Of a stretch of 64,000 bases of DNA, positions 1-12,000 are shown piece after piece (position 1 is the stretch's first letter; every line of letters begins with the position of its first letter). The stretch is from Sphaeroforma sirkka (Eukaryota; Opisthokonta; Ichthyosporea; Ichthyophonida): assembly GCA_001586965.3 (NCBI GenBank), contig LUCW03000568.1, positions 1 to 64,000 of the forward strand, read 5' to 3'. The position numbers and the translations under genes were made by a program. The notes beneath the pieces are model-generated. The model searched no databases. It was not told the origin of the DNA and saw only the letters and a program-made list of their open reading frames with translations.

Positions 1-2290
1 CTATAATAAATAGAAGTAAACTTTAGTAATAGACTTTTAGGCAAATCAGGGGTTTTAGTCATAAAATTTCATAAGGTTGTTAGTCATAATTTGTAGTCGT
101 AAGGGACTTTTTGTCATAAAATTTAGTCACAAGGTTGTTAGTCGTAAGGGAATTTTTAGTCATAAAATTTAGGCATAAGGGGTTTTAGTCATAATTTTAG
201 TCATACGGTTGTTGTTATAATTTTTAGTCATATGGTATTTAGGCTTTCAAAGAGTATTGCACACACACTCTCTCTCTACATAGAGAAAGTAGAGTAGTCT
301 CTATTTGTTTAAGTATTTACTGTCATAGTCTTAAATTTAACACTTGTATTTATGGTGTGCTGTGAGCCTGTGATACAGCGTTTATTCTTTTTTTTTTAAA
401 CACTACGGTTTACAGTGACTTACAGTGAATTTTAGTCTTTACACATTTACAGTCTACAATCACTACACTCTGAACCTTTGAAGTCTGCAGAGTGCAGACT
501 CTGCACTCTGCTCTCTGCACTCTGCTGCTCTCTGCTCTCTGCACTCTGCACAATAAGTGCACATCGATCATGATCGATGTCTCTCTCTCATGTGAAGTTG
601 TGTGTGTGTATAGTCTTTTTAGTAGTATTTTTTTTAAAAAGTAGTTTCTCACACCGTCACTCTCTCTCTCTACTTGCGTCTCCTGAGTCCTGATGAGTAC
701 TTCTGATTCCGCTCTCTCTCTCTCTCTCTCTCAATCTTTCACTCTCTCACTGGATTGGTATACGACAATGACAAAATGTCGTCGCGACATGTATGACATG
801 TCGTCTCGGTATGTGTATGTAGGCTACGATACAGCCACCAGCAGACGTGCCGTCACCATTTCGCGACCGATTACCCAAATGTCGGCGACGTTTACCAACC
901 CAGGTCTCTCACACATCTGTCTCTCTTTCTCGCTTTTAAAAAAATCTTTCAAAATAGTGAGAGAGTAAATAGAATGTCGCATTTGTGTTGTTGTTGTTTT
1001 TTTAAAAACAATACTAATTATCTGGATTTTGGTCTGCGTCTCTGCGACTCAGCGCTAAATATACGATCGCTATACTGTATATAGTGGTCTCTGTAGTGAG
1101 TCTAGAGTAGACTCTACTCTAAATAGAAAGAGTGACTAGTCTCTCTCTCTACTACATTCAGCTCTCTATAGCTCCTACTGAGTAGAGAGTACAGACTACA
1201 GACTACAGTAGAGGCTATTCTAAAACAACAAGAAAGAGAAGACACAGTCACGACTCACAGGGGAGGTGGAATGAGTCAAAGAGAATAATAATAAAAGAAT
1301 AGAATACAAGAGGTCCACGTGCAGTCATGAACAATTGTTTTTTTTTTAAACAAAACATGTACATACTTGATACTACATTGCCTTATTATTTTTAATTTCT
1401 CTACCACTACTCTCTCTAGAGAGAGAGAGAGCAGGGTAGTAGTGAGAGTCTGAGAGAGGGTCATGATCTGTATTCTGTATTTCTGTTATGTGTTTACAGT
1501 GTCATTTTTTTTTTAAATAGAAGACATTTTTTTCTTTCACAAACGCACGGAATTTAAGATGACTCATGGCAGTACCTACTCTCTACTACAAAATTCAGAA
1601 TGTCAACCTCTCGTGCGCACTGCCGGTCTGCCGCGCGTATGTAGTCGCGTACCTATTTTTAAATGCCGCTTTTATACCTCTCCACGTAATTGAACAGTAC
1701 ACTATATTATAGATTATAGAATATGGCTTGCTCGTTTCATACCTCGTTTGTAACTACATCCGCTAAGTATCATCGAGCTGTGATAAGTTTTTAATAACGC
1801 TATCACAAGCACTGCAGCACAGGTGTGTAAACTTGATGACAGACTCTGAACGTTCGACCAAATTCGCATTGTACCTGCACAACGGTTCAGTTCAGAACAC
1901 TTATCTGACACGCCAAACACTCGAATTCATGATATAGGGATTAATAAATCCATAACAGTATAGTGCCCGCCCATATCGGTAACTTCCACTATCTATATCA
2001 TATCAATGCATGCCGCACCGAACACAGAGGCAGTGATGAAAGCTCGGGAACGTCAGTATTACGAACTAGGACGTGTCATACATCTTTGAGACAAGTTCAT
2101 ACGACCTCTATAATAATATTAAAGTATGACTGAACAGACTAGCATTCGCAGGACGATTTTGATTTTGATTTTGATTTTGATTTTTATTATTAAAAGCTCA
2201 CGCAACTATGGTATATATTTAAAATACGCTCAGTAAATGTACTTTATTGCAATGGCCGTGTTATCTATTTTTGAATTCTTGAGATAGTTT
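1..2290. repeat. Low-complexity, gene-poor left edge
   Basis: No convincing coding exon was found. About 30-240 holds a degenerate short repeat built on the words TTTTAGTCATAA and AAGGTTGTTAGTC. About 480-560 holds an imperfect CTCTGCA-type repeat. About 709-731 is a CT run. About 2155-2190 is a short GATTTT hexamer array. A small minus-strand open stretch near 1714-1920 could be a further exon of the membrane-protein gene to its right, but I see no splice pair that joins it in phase. Confidence 0.6.
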
Positions 2291-2361
2291 GTTCTACTGA
2301 TTTTTTTTCGATGTCGTTTTCTTATAGCTGTCCTTGACTACAGCCACCGGCCTGTACATAC

Positions 2362-5251
2362 CCACCGCAACACAGAGCAGAGGTACACTCACTATCCGCA
2401 ACCAGATCAGCCTATCCTCGGGTATTAATTCCGCTACATCAAACATCAGTGGGCGAATGCTTGTCATAGTCGTAAGGATGCCTGCAGCATAGTTATAACA
2501 TTTAGTGAACAAAAGTCAGTTAAATTGGAGCCACGAACTTGAGCTGTCGCTAACTCGATATATGGTGTTCGGCTGTACATAATGAAGAACCGTACACGTT
2601 TTGTGATCGCTGACCACTCAATTCTGAAATCAATAACAACTCAATATGTAAGAGACACGAGGTATATTGACACAGTAAGAGCCCGCTATGGGCGAGTACA
2701 CGCACGAGTAACTTTCAAATGTGAGTATAGATTGATTGATAGGCCGGCAAGTATATTCGATTATCAAAGGCTGCAGTAGGGTGCGTCCTTGTAAGGCTAC
2801 CTATGAAAATAACTTCATGTGCGTGGATGAATTCCACTTTCGTATGCGATACTGCCATATGAGCAACATACATACCTGCCACCAATAGCGCACTTCTGGA
2901 TGAGATGTCCATGATTACGGCTAGCACCGTTCCATAGCAACAGAGCTCGTACCAGTAATCACTCACAATCGGAATATCAACAACGGACAGGAGAAGCTCG
3001 GATTCGGGAAAGAAGCCTGACGCATACACAGCTGTTGAGTAAGCTAGTATGGCAAATCCTAACATTCTCACCTTTGTGCGGATTGGAACGACGAGATAGT
3101 TGTGAGGAAACATTGCCGCGGTGATAAGGGTTGACAACTCACGAGATAAGCTCACATCTTATGGACTGTTGGTTGCACAGCTCGTAGTAAGGCTGGTGTC
3201 GTCACATAAATACTACACATGGGTTCTGATACGATATCGACATTCGCTATCAATTCTGTTGGTGTTCTGGACCTGGGCATCTGCTGAGACTAATATATAG
3301 TTATTCGACCCTTTTTTTAACAGCGTAGATGAGAGAATCTCGTCCCGTGTCATGCCATACCTTTGCATCGGTGCTTTGGCTCGTCGACAGCCAACTCGCG
3401 ACCAAAAGACAGGCGCATCCGACTGTCTCGGGAAACCTACAAGGAAAATATACAAATAAATAAATAAAGAAATCTCAGACTTGTTCAACAAGACTCAGCA
3501 CATGCATACAGTACTAGTGACAGGAGAATCTCGGTGTAGTAAACCAACGGTATACACGAATAGACATGAGGTGGATATACATGCCTTTGCCTGTTCAGTT
3601 CGATTTTGAGGCTGGCACCTTTTCCACCTCTACCAAAGCCACGTACGCATGTTTAAAATGTATAACCCGAACGATGATAACATGGTGTAACTCACGATTT
3701 TGAGACTGCAAATAAAAGTTACCTCGCTGAGACTTCCATTTTCCTATCTAGCATGCATAATCGCACTCTCATCGAGCACACATACATAGCAGATAGAAGT
3801 GTCTATGCCTACGATCGTCTACTATACAGCACTAGACAAGAGTCATCACATGCAGTTTTGATGCCACTCGATCGGCCGTGCTCTACAATACCGCGATAGT
3901 CCGAGCAGCACGCGGTCCGAGGGATACTCATCCACACTCTCCTTGACTATCCAAGACATTTCCTGTAAAGAAGTCGTTGGAGTCTATAGATAAGCTAACA
4001 CGCTTGAGACTCGTTGGTAGCACAAGCCTTCGAGCACGACTTCTGCTTCCATCCAGCTTTAAATCAACTAAATGCGGTGAGCTTGTTCGTGTTATATTTA
4101 GTTGTTTCTCCGACATAGCCATACCCATGATAACATTTGAATATGATTTTATAATAAGGGTTAATCGTTCTACATTGTCATACCCATGATAACATTTGAA
4201 TAGGATTCTATAGTAAGCGTAATTCCTTCTACATAGACATACACATGATAACATTTGAATAGGGTTATAAAGTCAGGGATATTTCTTCTACATAGTCATG
4301 ACATTGATAACATTGAGATAGGATTATATAACCAGGGCTATTTCTTTTACATAGCCAAACCCACGATAATATTTGAATAGGATTATATAACACGGTATTA
4401 CTTCTACAAATCTATACCCATGATAACATATATATATAGGATCATATAATCAAAGTTATTTCTTCTACTTAGTCATACTCATGAGACATTTGAGTAGGAT
4501 CATATAAACAAGGTTATTTCTTTGACATAGTCATAGCCATGGAACCATGAAAACATTTGAAAATGATTATGCAATCAGTTAAGTCTACTACATAACTATA
4601 CACATGAGAACGTTATATACCATTATATAATCAGAGTCATATCTACAGCATAACTGTAGCCTTGTTAACATTAAAATAGAAATATATGTACATGCGACCA
4701 CTCGTTCTCACAATCACGAGAAGCGCGAGAAAAATGCCTCCTAGTATTCTCTTTAGCTTCGTTGACAGTGAGCAAGTCCGGCGCGCGCATACATTGTATA
4801 GTGAAATCCGATGCAACCACCGCAGAAAGTACATTACAAGACCAATAGACATAAATGTATGTGGGTCTCTACGGCACCACAACGATACTATTGAAATGAC
4901 TGAGTGGACGCAATATAACTGAGATTCCACTATCCAAGATGCACAGTGGACACTTTTTGGGTGAAAATACTGCCGGATACAATCAGAAGAATTAGATCCC
5001 AACACTCCATGGCCAGCGCCACGCCAAAGCCGAGCCCATACGAAGAAACTTACAATCGACCAGTAGCCCAATAGCACAACGATGATCAGAACGTCCGCAA
5101 TTGAACAGGCATTCTCTCCAAATAACCGCAGGCACAGGCCGCATGTGGCAGCCAGTACTGTATGCGCAAAGAACGGATCCTGTTTTATCGGGATGAGACC
5201 CGAATAATGACCAAGGATATTCAGTTGCGGATAAGTGTGAATTGGCTTGCG
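2362..5251 (-). CDS. Unrecognised multi-pass membrane protein, multi-exon (partial model)
   Basis: Split host gene read leftwards. Supported exons are 5054-5251 (starts after TTTTCAG, ends before GTAAGT), 4712-4868 (before GTGAGA), about 2876-3150 (before GTATGT) and 2362-2481 (after CTGCAG, before GTATGT). Exon 5054-5251 joins 4712-4868 in phase 0. Exon 2876-3150 joins 2362-2481 in phase 1, completing one Gly codon. The peptide has several hydrophobic spans, for example around ADVLIIVVLLGYW and MLGFAILAYSTAVYASGFF, with charged stretches such as LTVNEAKENTRRHFSR between them. Possible middle exons lie at about 3360-3439 and ending at 4067, but their donors are unclear. Neither the start codon nor the last exon is fixed. 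I do not recognise the family and infer only an integral membrane protein. It is divergent from the aquaporin gene. Confidence 0.5.
4119..4680. repeat. Intronic minisatellite, about 60-bp unit, 9-10 copies
   Basis: Diverged tandem copies of a unit containing CATACCCATGATAACATTTG followed by AGGATTATATAA and TTCTTCTACATAG. The array fills an intron of the minus-strand membrane-protein gene, between the exon at 4712-4868 and a possible exon ending at 4067. Confidence 0.8.
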
Positions 5252-5462
5252 CTGAAAACGACACGTAGAAAAATGCAGTATATGCACTGCTAAACACCTG
5301 AAACGTTAGAAAAATGTGAACCGTTTCTGGAAACTCATTCCAAACTGGCAAAACGATACACATCATAGGCTTCCTGCCTTTATATAAGAAAAAAAGACCG
5401 TCTCAAACCAGGATTTGCAAGTGAAATAATACATGACATACACAATCATGTAAAAAATTGGT

Positions 5463-6266
5463 ATGTACATGTCAAAATGTCAAAAAATCTTTGAAGCTAT
5501 ACATCAGCATACACGATTTCATACCTATGCACATGTAGAAATGTTATATATATATACATATATGATTATAATATATAGTTATATATATATATATATACAA
5601 ATGTATATATATACATACATGTGTGTGTATATATATATATATATATACATGATGATGCATATGCATGCGTATGTATATACATATTATATACATATGATGA
5701 TATATATATATTATTATTATATATTATATATTATTATTATTATTATATTACATACGCAGATATATTATTATATATACGTTTATATTACTACATATACATA
5801 TTATATGCGCACGTACGTATTATGCGTGCGTATGCATATTATGTATATTATTATTATATATATTATTACATATACATATATTATTATCATTACAAATATT
5901 ATTATATATACATTACATTACATATATATTATAGTTATTATATATAATATTATATTACATATTATATATTATTATAATGAAAACATAACATACACATTAT
6001 GACATTATGATGATGCGCGTGCGCGTGCGTGCGTGCGCGTGCATGATACATATTATTATTATTACATATTATTATACATATATATATACATATATACATA
6101 TTATTATTGATCCATATTATATATTATTATATGCGCATATTATATATGTATATATGTATATATACAATATATATATATATATTATCTATATGTATATATA
6201 CATATACATGTACATACATGCAATGATGATGCGCAGTGACGTGCGTGCGCGTATGACGTACGCACA

Positions 6267-6309
<43 letters not shown>

Positions 6310-7056
6310 CATATTATTACCAATATATATATATATACGCGCGTACGCATTAATAACATACATACATACATGTATGCGTGTATGTGTGTGTCTGTGCGTA
6401 TATTATGACATTATTATTATATTATTATTAATATGTATTATATACATGTAAAAACGAGATAACTGAGATTATTATGGATTATATATGTATATGTACATAC
6501 AATATTACATACTATATATGGCATACATATTATACGCATGTTTATCAATATGTGCATATTAATATTATGTAATATATTATTATTATACATAATATTATAT
6601 ATATTATACACATTATAATATGCAATATGTATTATTACTATACATATTAATGCCATATGTATATTACATGCAGATGTGCATTATCGCATATATTATTAAT
6701 AATCATATCACATATTATATACATATTATTAAACATATGTCATATGTACACAAAATATATGCATTATATTATTATATTATATATATATTGTATATATATT
6801 GTATTATTACATATTACATATATATTACGCATATATATTATATATATACATACGTACATATTACACAAACATATATATTAGCATAATGGCATACATATTA
6901 TTATTATACGTATGTACGTACGTATGCACGTGCATGTACAATGCATGCATGCATTATGCATTATGTATATATATTATACACACATACATGATATATTTAA
7001 TATCTAATATTATATATATATTATTACATATATATACATATATATATAAACCGTCA

Positions 7057-7087
<31 letters not shown>

Positions 7088-7239
7088 ATAACGTGCGTGT
7101 GTCTGTGTCCCTTATATATTATACGTGCGTGTGCAGTTTTGTGTCCGAATATATATATATATACGTGTGCGTGCGTGTGTGTGTGTGTGTGTGTGTTGTG
7201 TGTGTGTGTTTGTGTGTTTCCAGTGTCTGATATATATAT

Positions 7240-7299
<60 letters not shown>

Positions 7300-7315
7300 T
7301 GCGTGTGTGTGTGTG

Positions 7316-7358
<43 letters not shown>

Positions 7359-7430
7359 ACATATATATGTGTGTGTGTGCGTGCGTGTGCGTGTGTTTGT
7401 GCGTGTGTGTGTGCATGGCTGTCTAGTTCT
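5463..7430. repeat. Compound microsatellite block (AT, ATT, GT)
   Basis: Almost continuous simple sequence. It contains AT and ATT/ATTATT-rich cryptic repeats (5540-7090), a clean ATT run (about 6269-6309), an AT run (about 7056-7084) and GT/GTGC-type runs (about 7169-7420). Nearly all of it alternates purine and pyrimidine. All long open frames here are translations of repeats, rich in Tyr-Ile, Cys-Val or His-Thr, and are not genes. The block lies between the membrane-protein gene, which reads left, and the aquaporin, which reads right. Confidence 0.9.
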
Positions 7431-9032
7431 AGTCAATAAATCGCCATACCTGTATATGTTCTATTATATCAGGACTTCCTCCTGTACCGGACAGCGCTTC
7501 CTCCTCCATCTTTGTTAAAACGTTGCCTCGCGAGACCTTGCAATAGTCAGGCACACTTTACACTGACAAACAACCCTGCCCGTTGTTTGCTGATATTTTA
7601 GAAAAATATACAAACACAAAAATAGCGATGACGGTAACTGATGATTTTGATATGCATTTTTATAAAAAAACATTCTTGAGCAGCCGAGTCTGGAGTCTGG
7701 ACTTGGTCTCTGGACTCTGGACGCATCATCCTTTGTCGTTTGTTCATGACTTCATGACCCTGCTCTCTACAGTAGAAAAAATGAGAATATACCACAACGG
7801 ACTAAAATCCTTTATAGTTCAGTCCCTCACTACTTCTTCTCTTCTTGTTGTTGTTGCGTGTGAACTGTGACGGTGTGTGTAGAGAGAGAGCAAGGAGAGA
7901 GTTTATTAGTTGATAGCCTCTCCTATCCGGCGCAGTGCGTCCCGCACCTGGAATGTTCAATATTTGTATGATACCAGCGTCAGGCTGTGGGCACTGAGCA
8001 CTGTGAGCAGTGTCTGTCTGTCTGTCAAGTATCGTCAAACAAGCACCATTTCTATTTTTTATTTTTTTTCGTGTCTGGCTATGCTTTTTGCTAAATACAT
8101 AGCATAGCCTTCTAATAAATAAACATATATAGTGCGATATTTAGTTTTATCGCACTTTTGTCTTTCGGCCATTCGCCAGGGCCTCAGTTTTTAGGCCACA
8201 GGACTTTTAGCATTTTTTTTTAAAACAATAAATAGTAACCAATCAATCATCACCCCTGACCACAATGTACTGCTGATTTCCGTTTTATCGCACAGGGTTT
8301 TAGGGGTTTCGCATATTTTTGCATTACTATTTGTGCCCTCTCAGTCAATCACTCTGGTATCAAGTTATTTATTTATGTCCAAGTTATGTCGTCGTCTCAC
8401 CCTTGGGCCTCAGGTATGTACCACCGTACTACCAACTACCAACCGAATATGACAACAGCGCGGCGTGGACTCTCGAGAAGTAAATATAGCTTCTTGTGAT
8501 TGTACAAGAGAGAGCCTATAGACTTTACAAGAGTGGACTCAAAGCTTCTCGCTTGGTTTGCACTTGCCTTCTTAAAGCATATGCTGTCAACTACCAGCAT
8601 TAGGGTGCATTGGCTTCGGGATCCACTTTGACCACTACTTATTACTGTATATAGAATACTACCTATAAGTTTGCACTTGCCTTCTTGAAGCATATACTGA
8701 CAACTACCAGCATTAGCGTATATTGGCTTCGGGATCCACGCTGATCACTACTTATTACTGTATATAGAATACTAACTAACAGGAAGGTTCCACCGACAGT
8801 GTCTCTATCTAAACCCCTTTTAAAATGTCGTCTTCAGACTGCTGCGCCTCCAGCAGTACCATGCGGCCCAGCGATCGGACCACTCACGACCCTCATAGCA
8901 CTCACTCACAAAGCACATTCACGACACCGCTCACCAACAGCCGTGGTAGTTGAGGGGCAAGGCCCTGCGTCCTGTGGTAGATGCCCTACAGCAAGCCAGT
9001 GTACTTGCAAAGTAGCCCAACCCCATGAGAAG
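7431..9032 (+). other. 5' flank / leader region of the aquaporin gene
   Basis: No independent gene is evident. About 7685-7725 has a short GTCTGGA/CTCTGGA repeat. A 112-bp tandem duplication starts at 8557 and 8669 and ends near 8775; both copies carry TTGCACTTGCCTTCTT and end in TACTGTATATAGAATACTA. The reading frame of aquaporin exon 1 stays open upstream of the chosen ATG, back to about 8799, but has no earlier in-frame ATG in that stretch. The 5' end and promoter are not visible with confidence. Confidence 0.5.
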
Positions 9033-12000
9033 ATGGGGGTCAAGACGGTGAACGACGGGGTGAGGCGACATCTACGCGATGATGAGGAACTCAGCGTGAT
9101 TGGATTGGACCAGGACAATGTAATACACGCACGGGAACATAGTCGTACTAGATCGGAGGAGAGTGGTTGTTGTGATAGGGATGGTACTGAATATCCTGAT
9201 GTGTGGACAACATCGTATGGCGCACTGCCGGTGTGGGCGTGCGAGTTCTTGGCTGAGTTATTTGGTAGGTGGTTTTTACATGTGCTGGAATGGCATTGTC
9301 GGTATGCACTCTTTTCCGCCGTGTGTATGTGAATATAATTTTATTTCTCCTGGCTTTTCAGATTCTTGGTCGAGTTATTTGGTAGATGCACTTGTTATGT
9401 GGATGTGTTGGATTGGTATTCTGGCCTCGTGGATGTACGTGTACCATGTATCAGTCGCACTGCTTGTATCGGTGTGTGAAATCTAGGCCGAGTTATTTGG
9501 TGTTTGGTTTTATTGTAGTGTGTTGATGGCAAACTTGTTTATACTCGCATTCAGATTGCGAACAGTACATATTTGTTGCATTGCCTGTGTGAGCGGGATG
9601 AGACCTTTGGCGAGTTATTTGGCAGGCGGTTTCTTACAATGTACATATGCTCTGGATCGGTGGTATGAACTCTTTCACGCACACGTGTATCATTTGGAGA
9701 GTATGTCACTCCACACTCGCTTGTGCTTCTGCAACGATGTCTCTGTACGTATCTCATGCGTACTTGACGCAAGCGGGCATACATGGATGCTACAGACTCA
9801 CCGTAGTGTCGTCCCGTTGCAGAGAATTGTCAACGCGTTATAGAATATCTGCATATATGCTGCTTAACAGAACCTTGTATAACTTTGATATATGTGAGAC
9901 TTGCAGTCCTGTTTGTGTATCTTACTTGTGCACAGTAGCGTGAAACGTTTATTGCATTGTGTCTTAGAAAGCCGAGAATAGCGTAAGGATGCCTACATAT
10001 TTTCTGTTCGATATAAACGACTGATATTAGGGGGCTTGAGTGTATATCGTATATACTCACAACCCTCTTTGAAGGGAGAGTATTGCTTGTTCGTCCAGAG
10101 TGGTACACGTTTGCCTGAGGCGATCATTTATGCTCGATTTATATACTAAAGTTCCTACTCGCAAGTATCTATGGCAGTATCCATTAAGTCTAGGTGTGTT
10201 ATTTGTATTGATGTATACTATGCGTTTGATACTTCTGTCTCTTCGAAGATACACATTAACAAAACACCCGTGTATGTGCGACACAATCTTGTTTCATATT
10301 ACGAACCGTTCCGGCACATACAATACCTTACCTATTCGCACGTAGTTTTACTAGAACGGATTGAGTTGCGCTTTTATTTCCAACTATACGTGCATGCTGT
10401 CATTATGTGCGTGTGTGCTGTAATATATGTGTGTATGCTGTCATTTATTTGTGTATATGTCGTCATTAATGTGTATATATATGTTGTCATTTATGTGTGT
10501 GTGTGCTGCTATTTATGTGCGTGTATGCTCTCATCTGCCTATATGAAAGCTGTAGTTGATGTGTGTGTATGCTGTCATTGATGTGCGTGTATGCTGTCAC
10601 TGATGTGTGTGTATGCTCTCATTGATGTGTGTGTATGCTGTCATTGATGTGTATACGCTGTCAATTGATGTGTAAATCATTCTGTGGCAATCGCAAATCG
10701 ACTCACATATGCACAATGTGTACTCAACATAGTGTGTAGTGCTCGTGTTATAGCAAAAATTATAGACAGTCGACCGTGTTTTTGTTTGATTAGAATGTTT
10801 AGTATATGTCACAGTCTGTATACATTATTGTAATGCTTAACAATATATCATTATATGGTCTTCCTATATTAATAAAATGCGGTCATTCAATCATTTCAAA
10901 TTTTCCACATATTTTGGTACAGTTTCCTTTAATTAGAATGTTCATCATATTATACTGTGATTCTTCTGTCAGTGTTTAATCCCTTTCTCGGTGTGTATAG
11001 TAGCCTGAATATCTGAAGTTCTCATACCTATATACAGCCTGTGTTCATTGTAGCCACAATTAGTTCTGTATGTAATCTTCCCTCCAAATAGCCCGGCATA
11101 TCACAAAAGAGCTTCAGTACATCGCTGTACACTGACCAAGTACCAAGCCCCCCATGCAACTAATGATCTTCAGGCTATGTCCTGCAAACCCTATATACAG
11201 TCAGTATACTTCAGAGACATATACAGTCCAGAATGTAATCTTCCCTCCAATTAGTTCGGTATACCTTATACAGCACACATCTTACCAATGCTTCCGTACC
11301 AACTCAACCCCCCTCTCTCTCTCCTCGTTTCACCATATCATCCCCAGGTACTGCGTTTTTGGTGTTCTTTGGAACGGGTTCTGTGGCGGCTGCAGTGATC
11401 AGTGATGCGCAGACTGGGCTGTGGCAAGTGGCTGTGGTGTGGGGTTGGGGCGTCAGCATCGCTATCTTCTGGTATGTATTGACGTATCTGTCTCGGGATG
11501 CATTGATATGTGCTTGTTTGGAATGGAATTTTTATGTTTCTTTGGAATGTGTTAACTTTATGCATGTTTGTATTATATATATTTATGCTTGTTTGAAACG
11601 TATTGATGTATGCTTATTTATACTCTTGTTTGAAATGTATATATTTATGATAGTTTGGAATGTATTTATTCATCGTCATTTGTGTTGTATTTATTTATGC
11701 ATATCTGTAATGTATTTATTTATGTTTGTCTGAGATATATTTATAGATGCTTCTTTAAAATGTATATATTCATACTTGTCAGGGAAAGATTGCCTCTCGT
11801 ATGTATGTTTGGGTGCCAACGCTAGCCACTCTATATGTAAATGTCATGTCGTTGCTATAGCGTCGGGAGATAATCTTGTATTTGGTGTTGTTTGTGAGTT
11901 TCAGAGTTTTTAGATCTTGAAAGTCTCATAAAAACCGCACAAGTCCAGATAGTCCAGATGACTGCTACACGTCCTATTACGTCGCTATATGACTTCAAGT

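Noticed and set aside
1714-1920. Small minus-strand ORF as a last exon of the membrane-protein gene
   Set aside because: No acceptor and phase consistent with the donor of the exon at 2362-2481 could be found.
7054-7439. Overlapping long open frames on both strands (His-Thr and Cys-Val repeats)
   Set aside because: They are translations of a GT/AC microsatellite in all frames; no unique sequence supports a gene.
8799-9032. Longer N-terminus of the aquaporin from an upstream GTG
   Set aside because: There is no in-frame ATG before 9033, and the upstream part does not look like the family. The ATG at 9033 has a good context.
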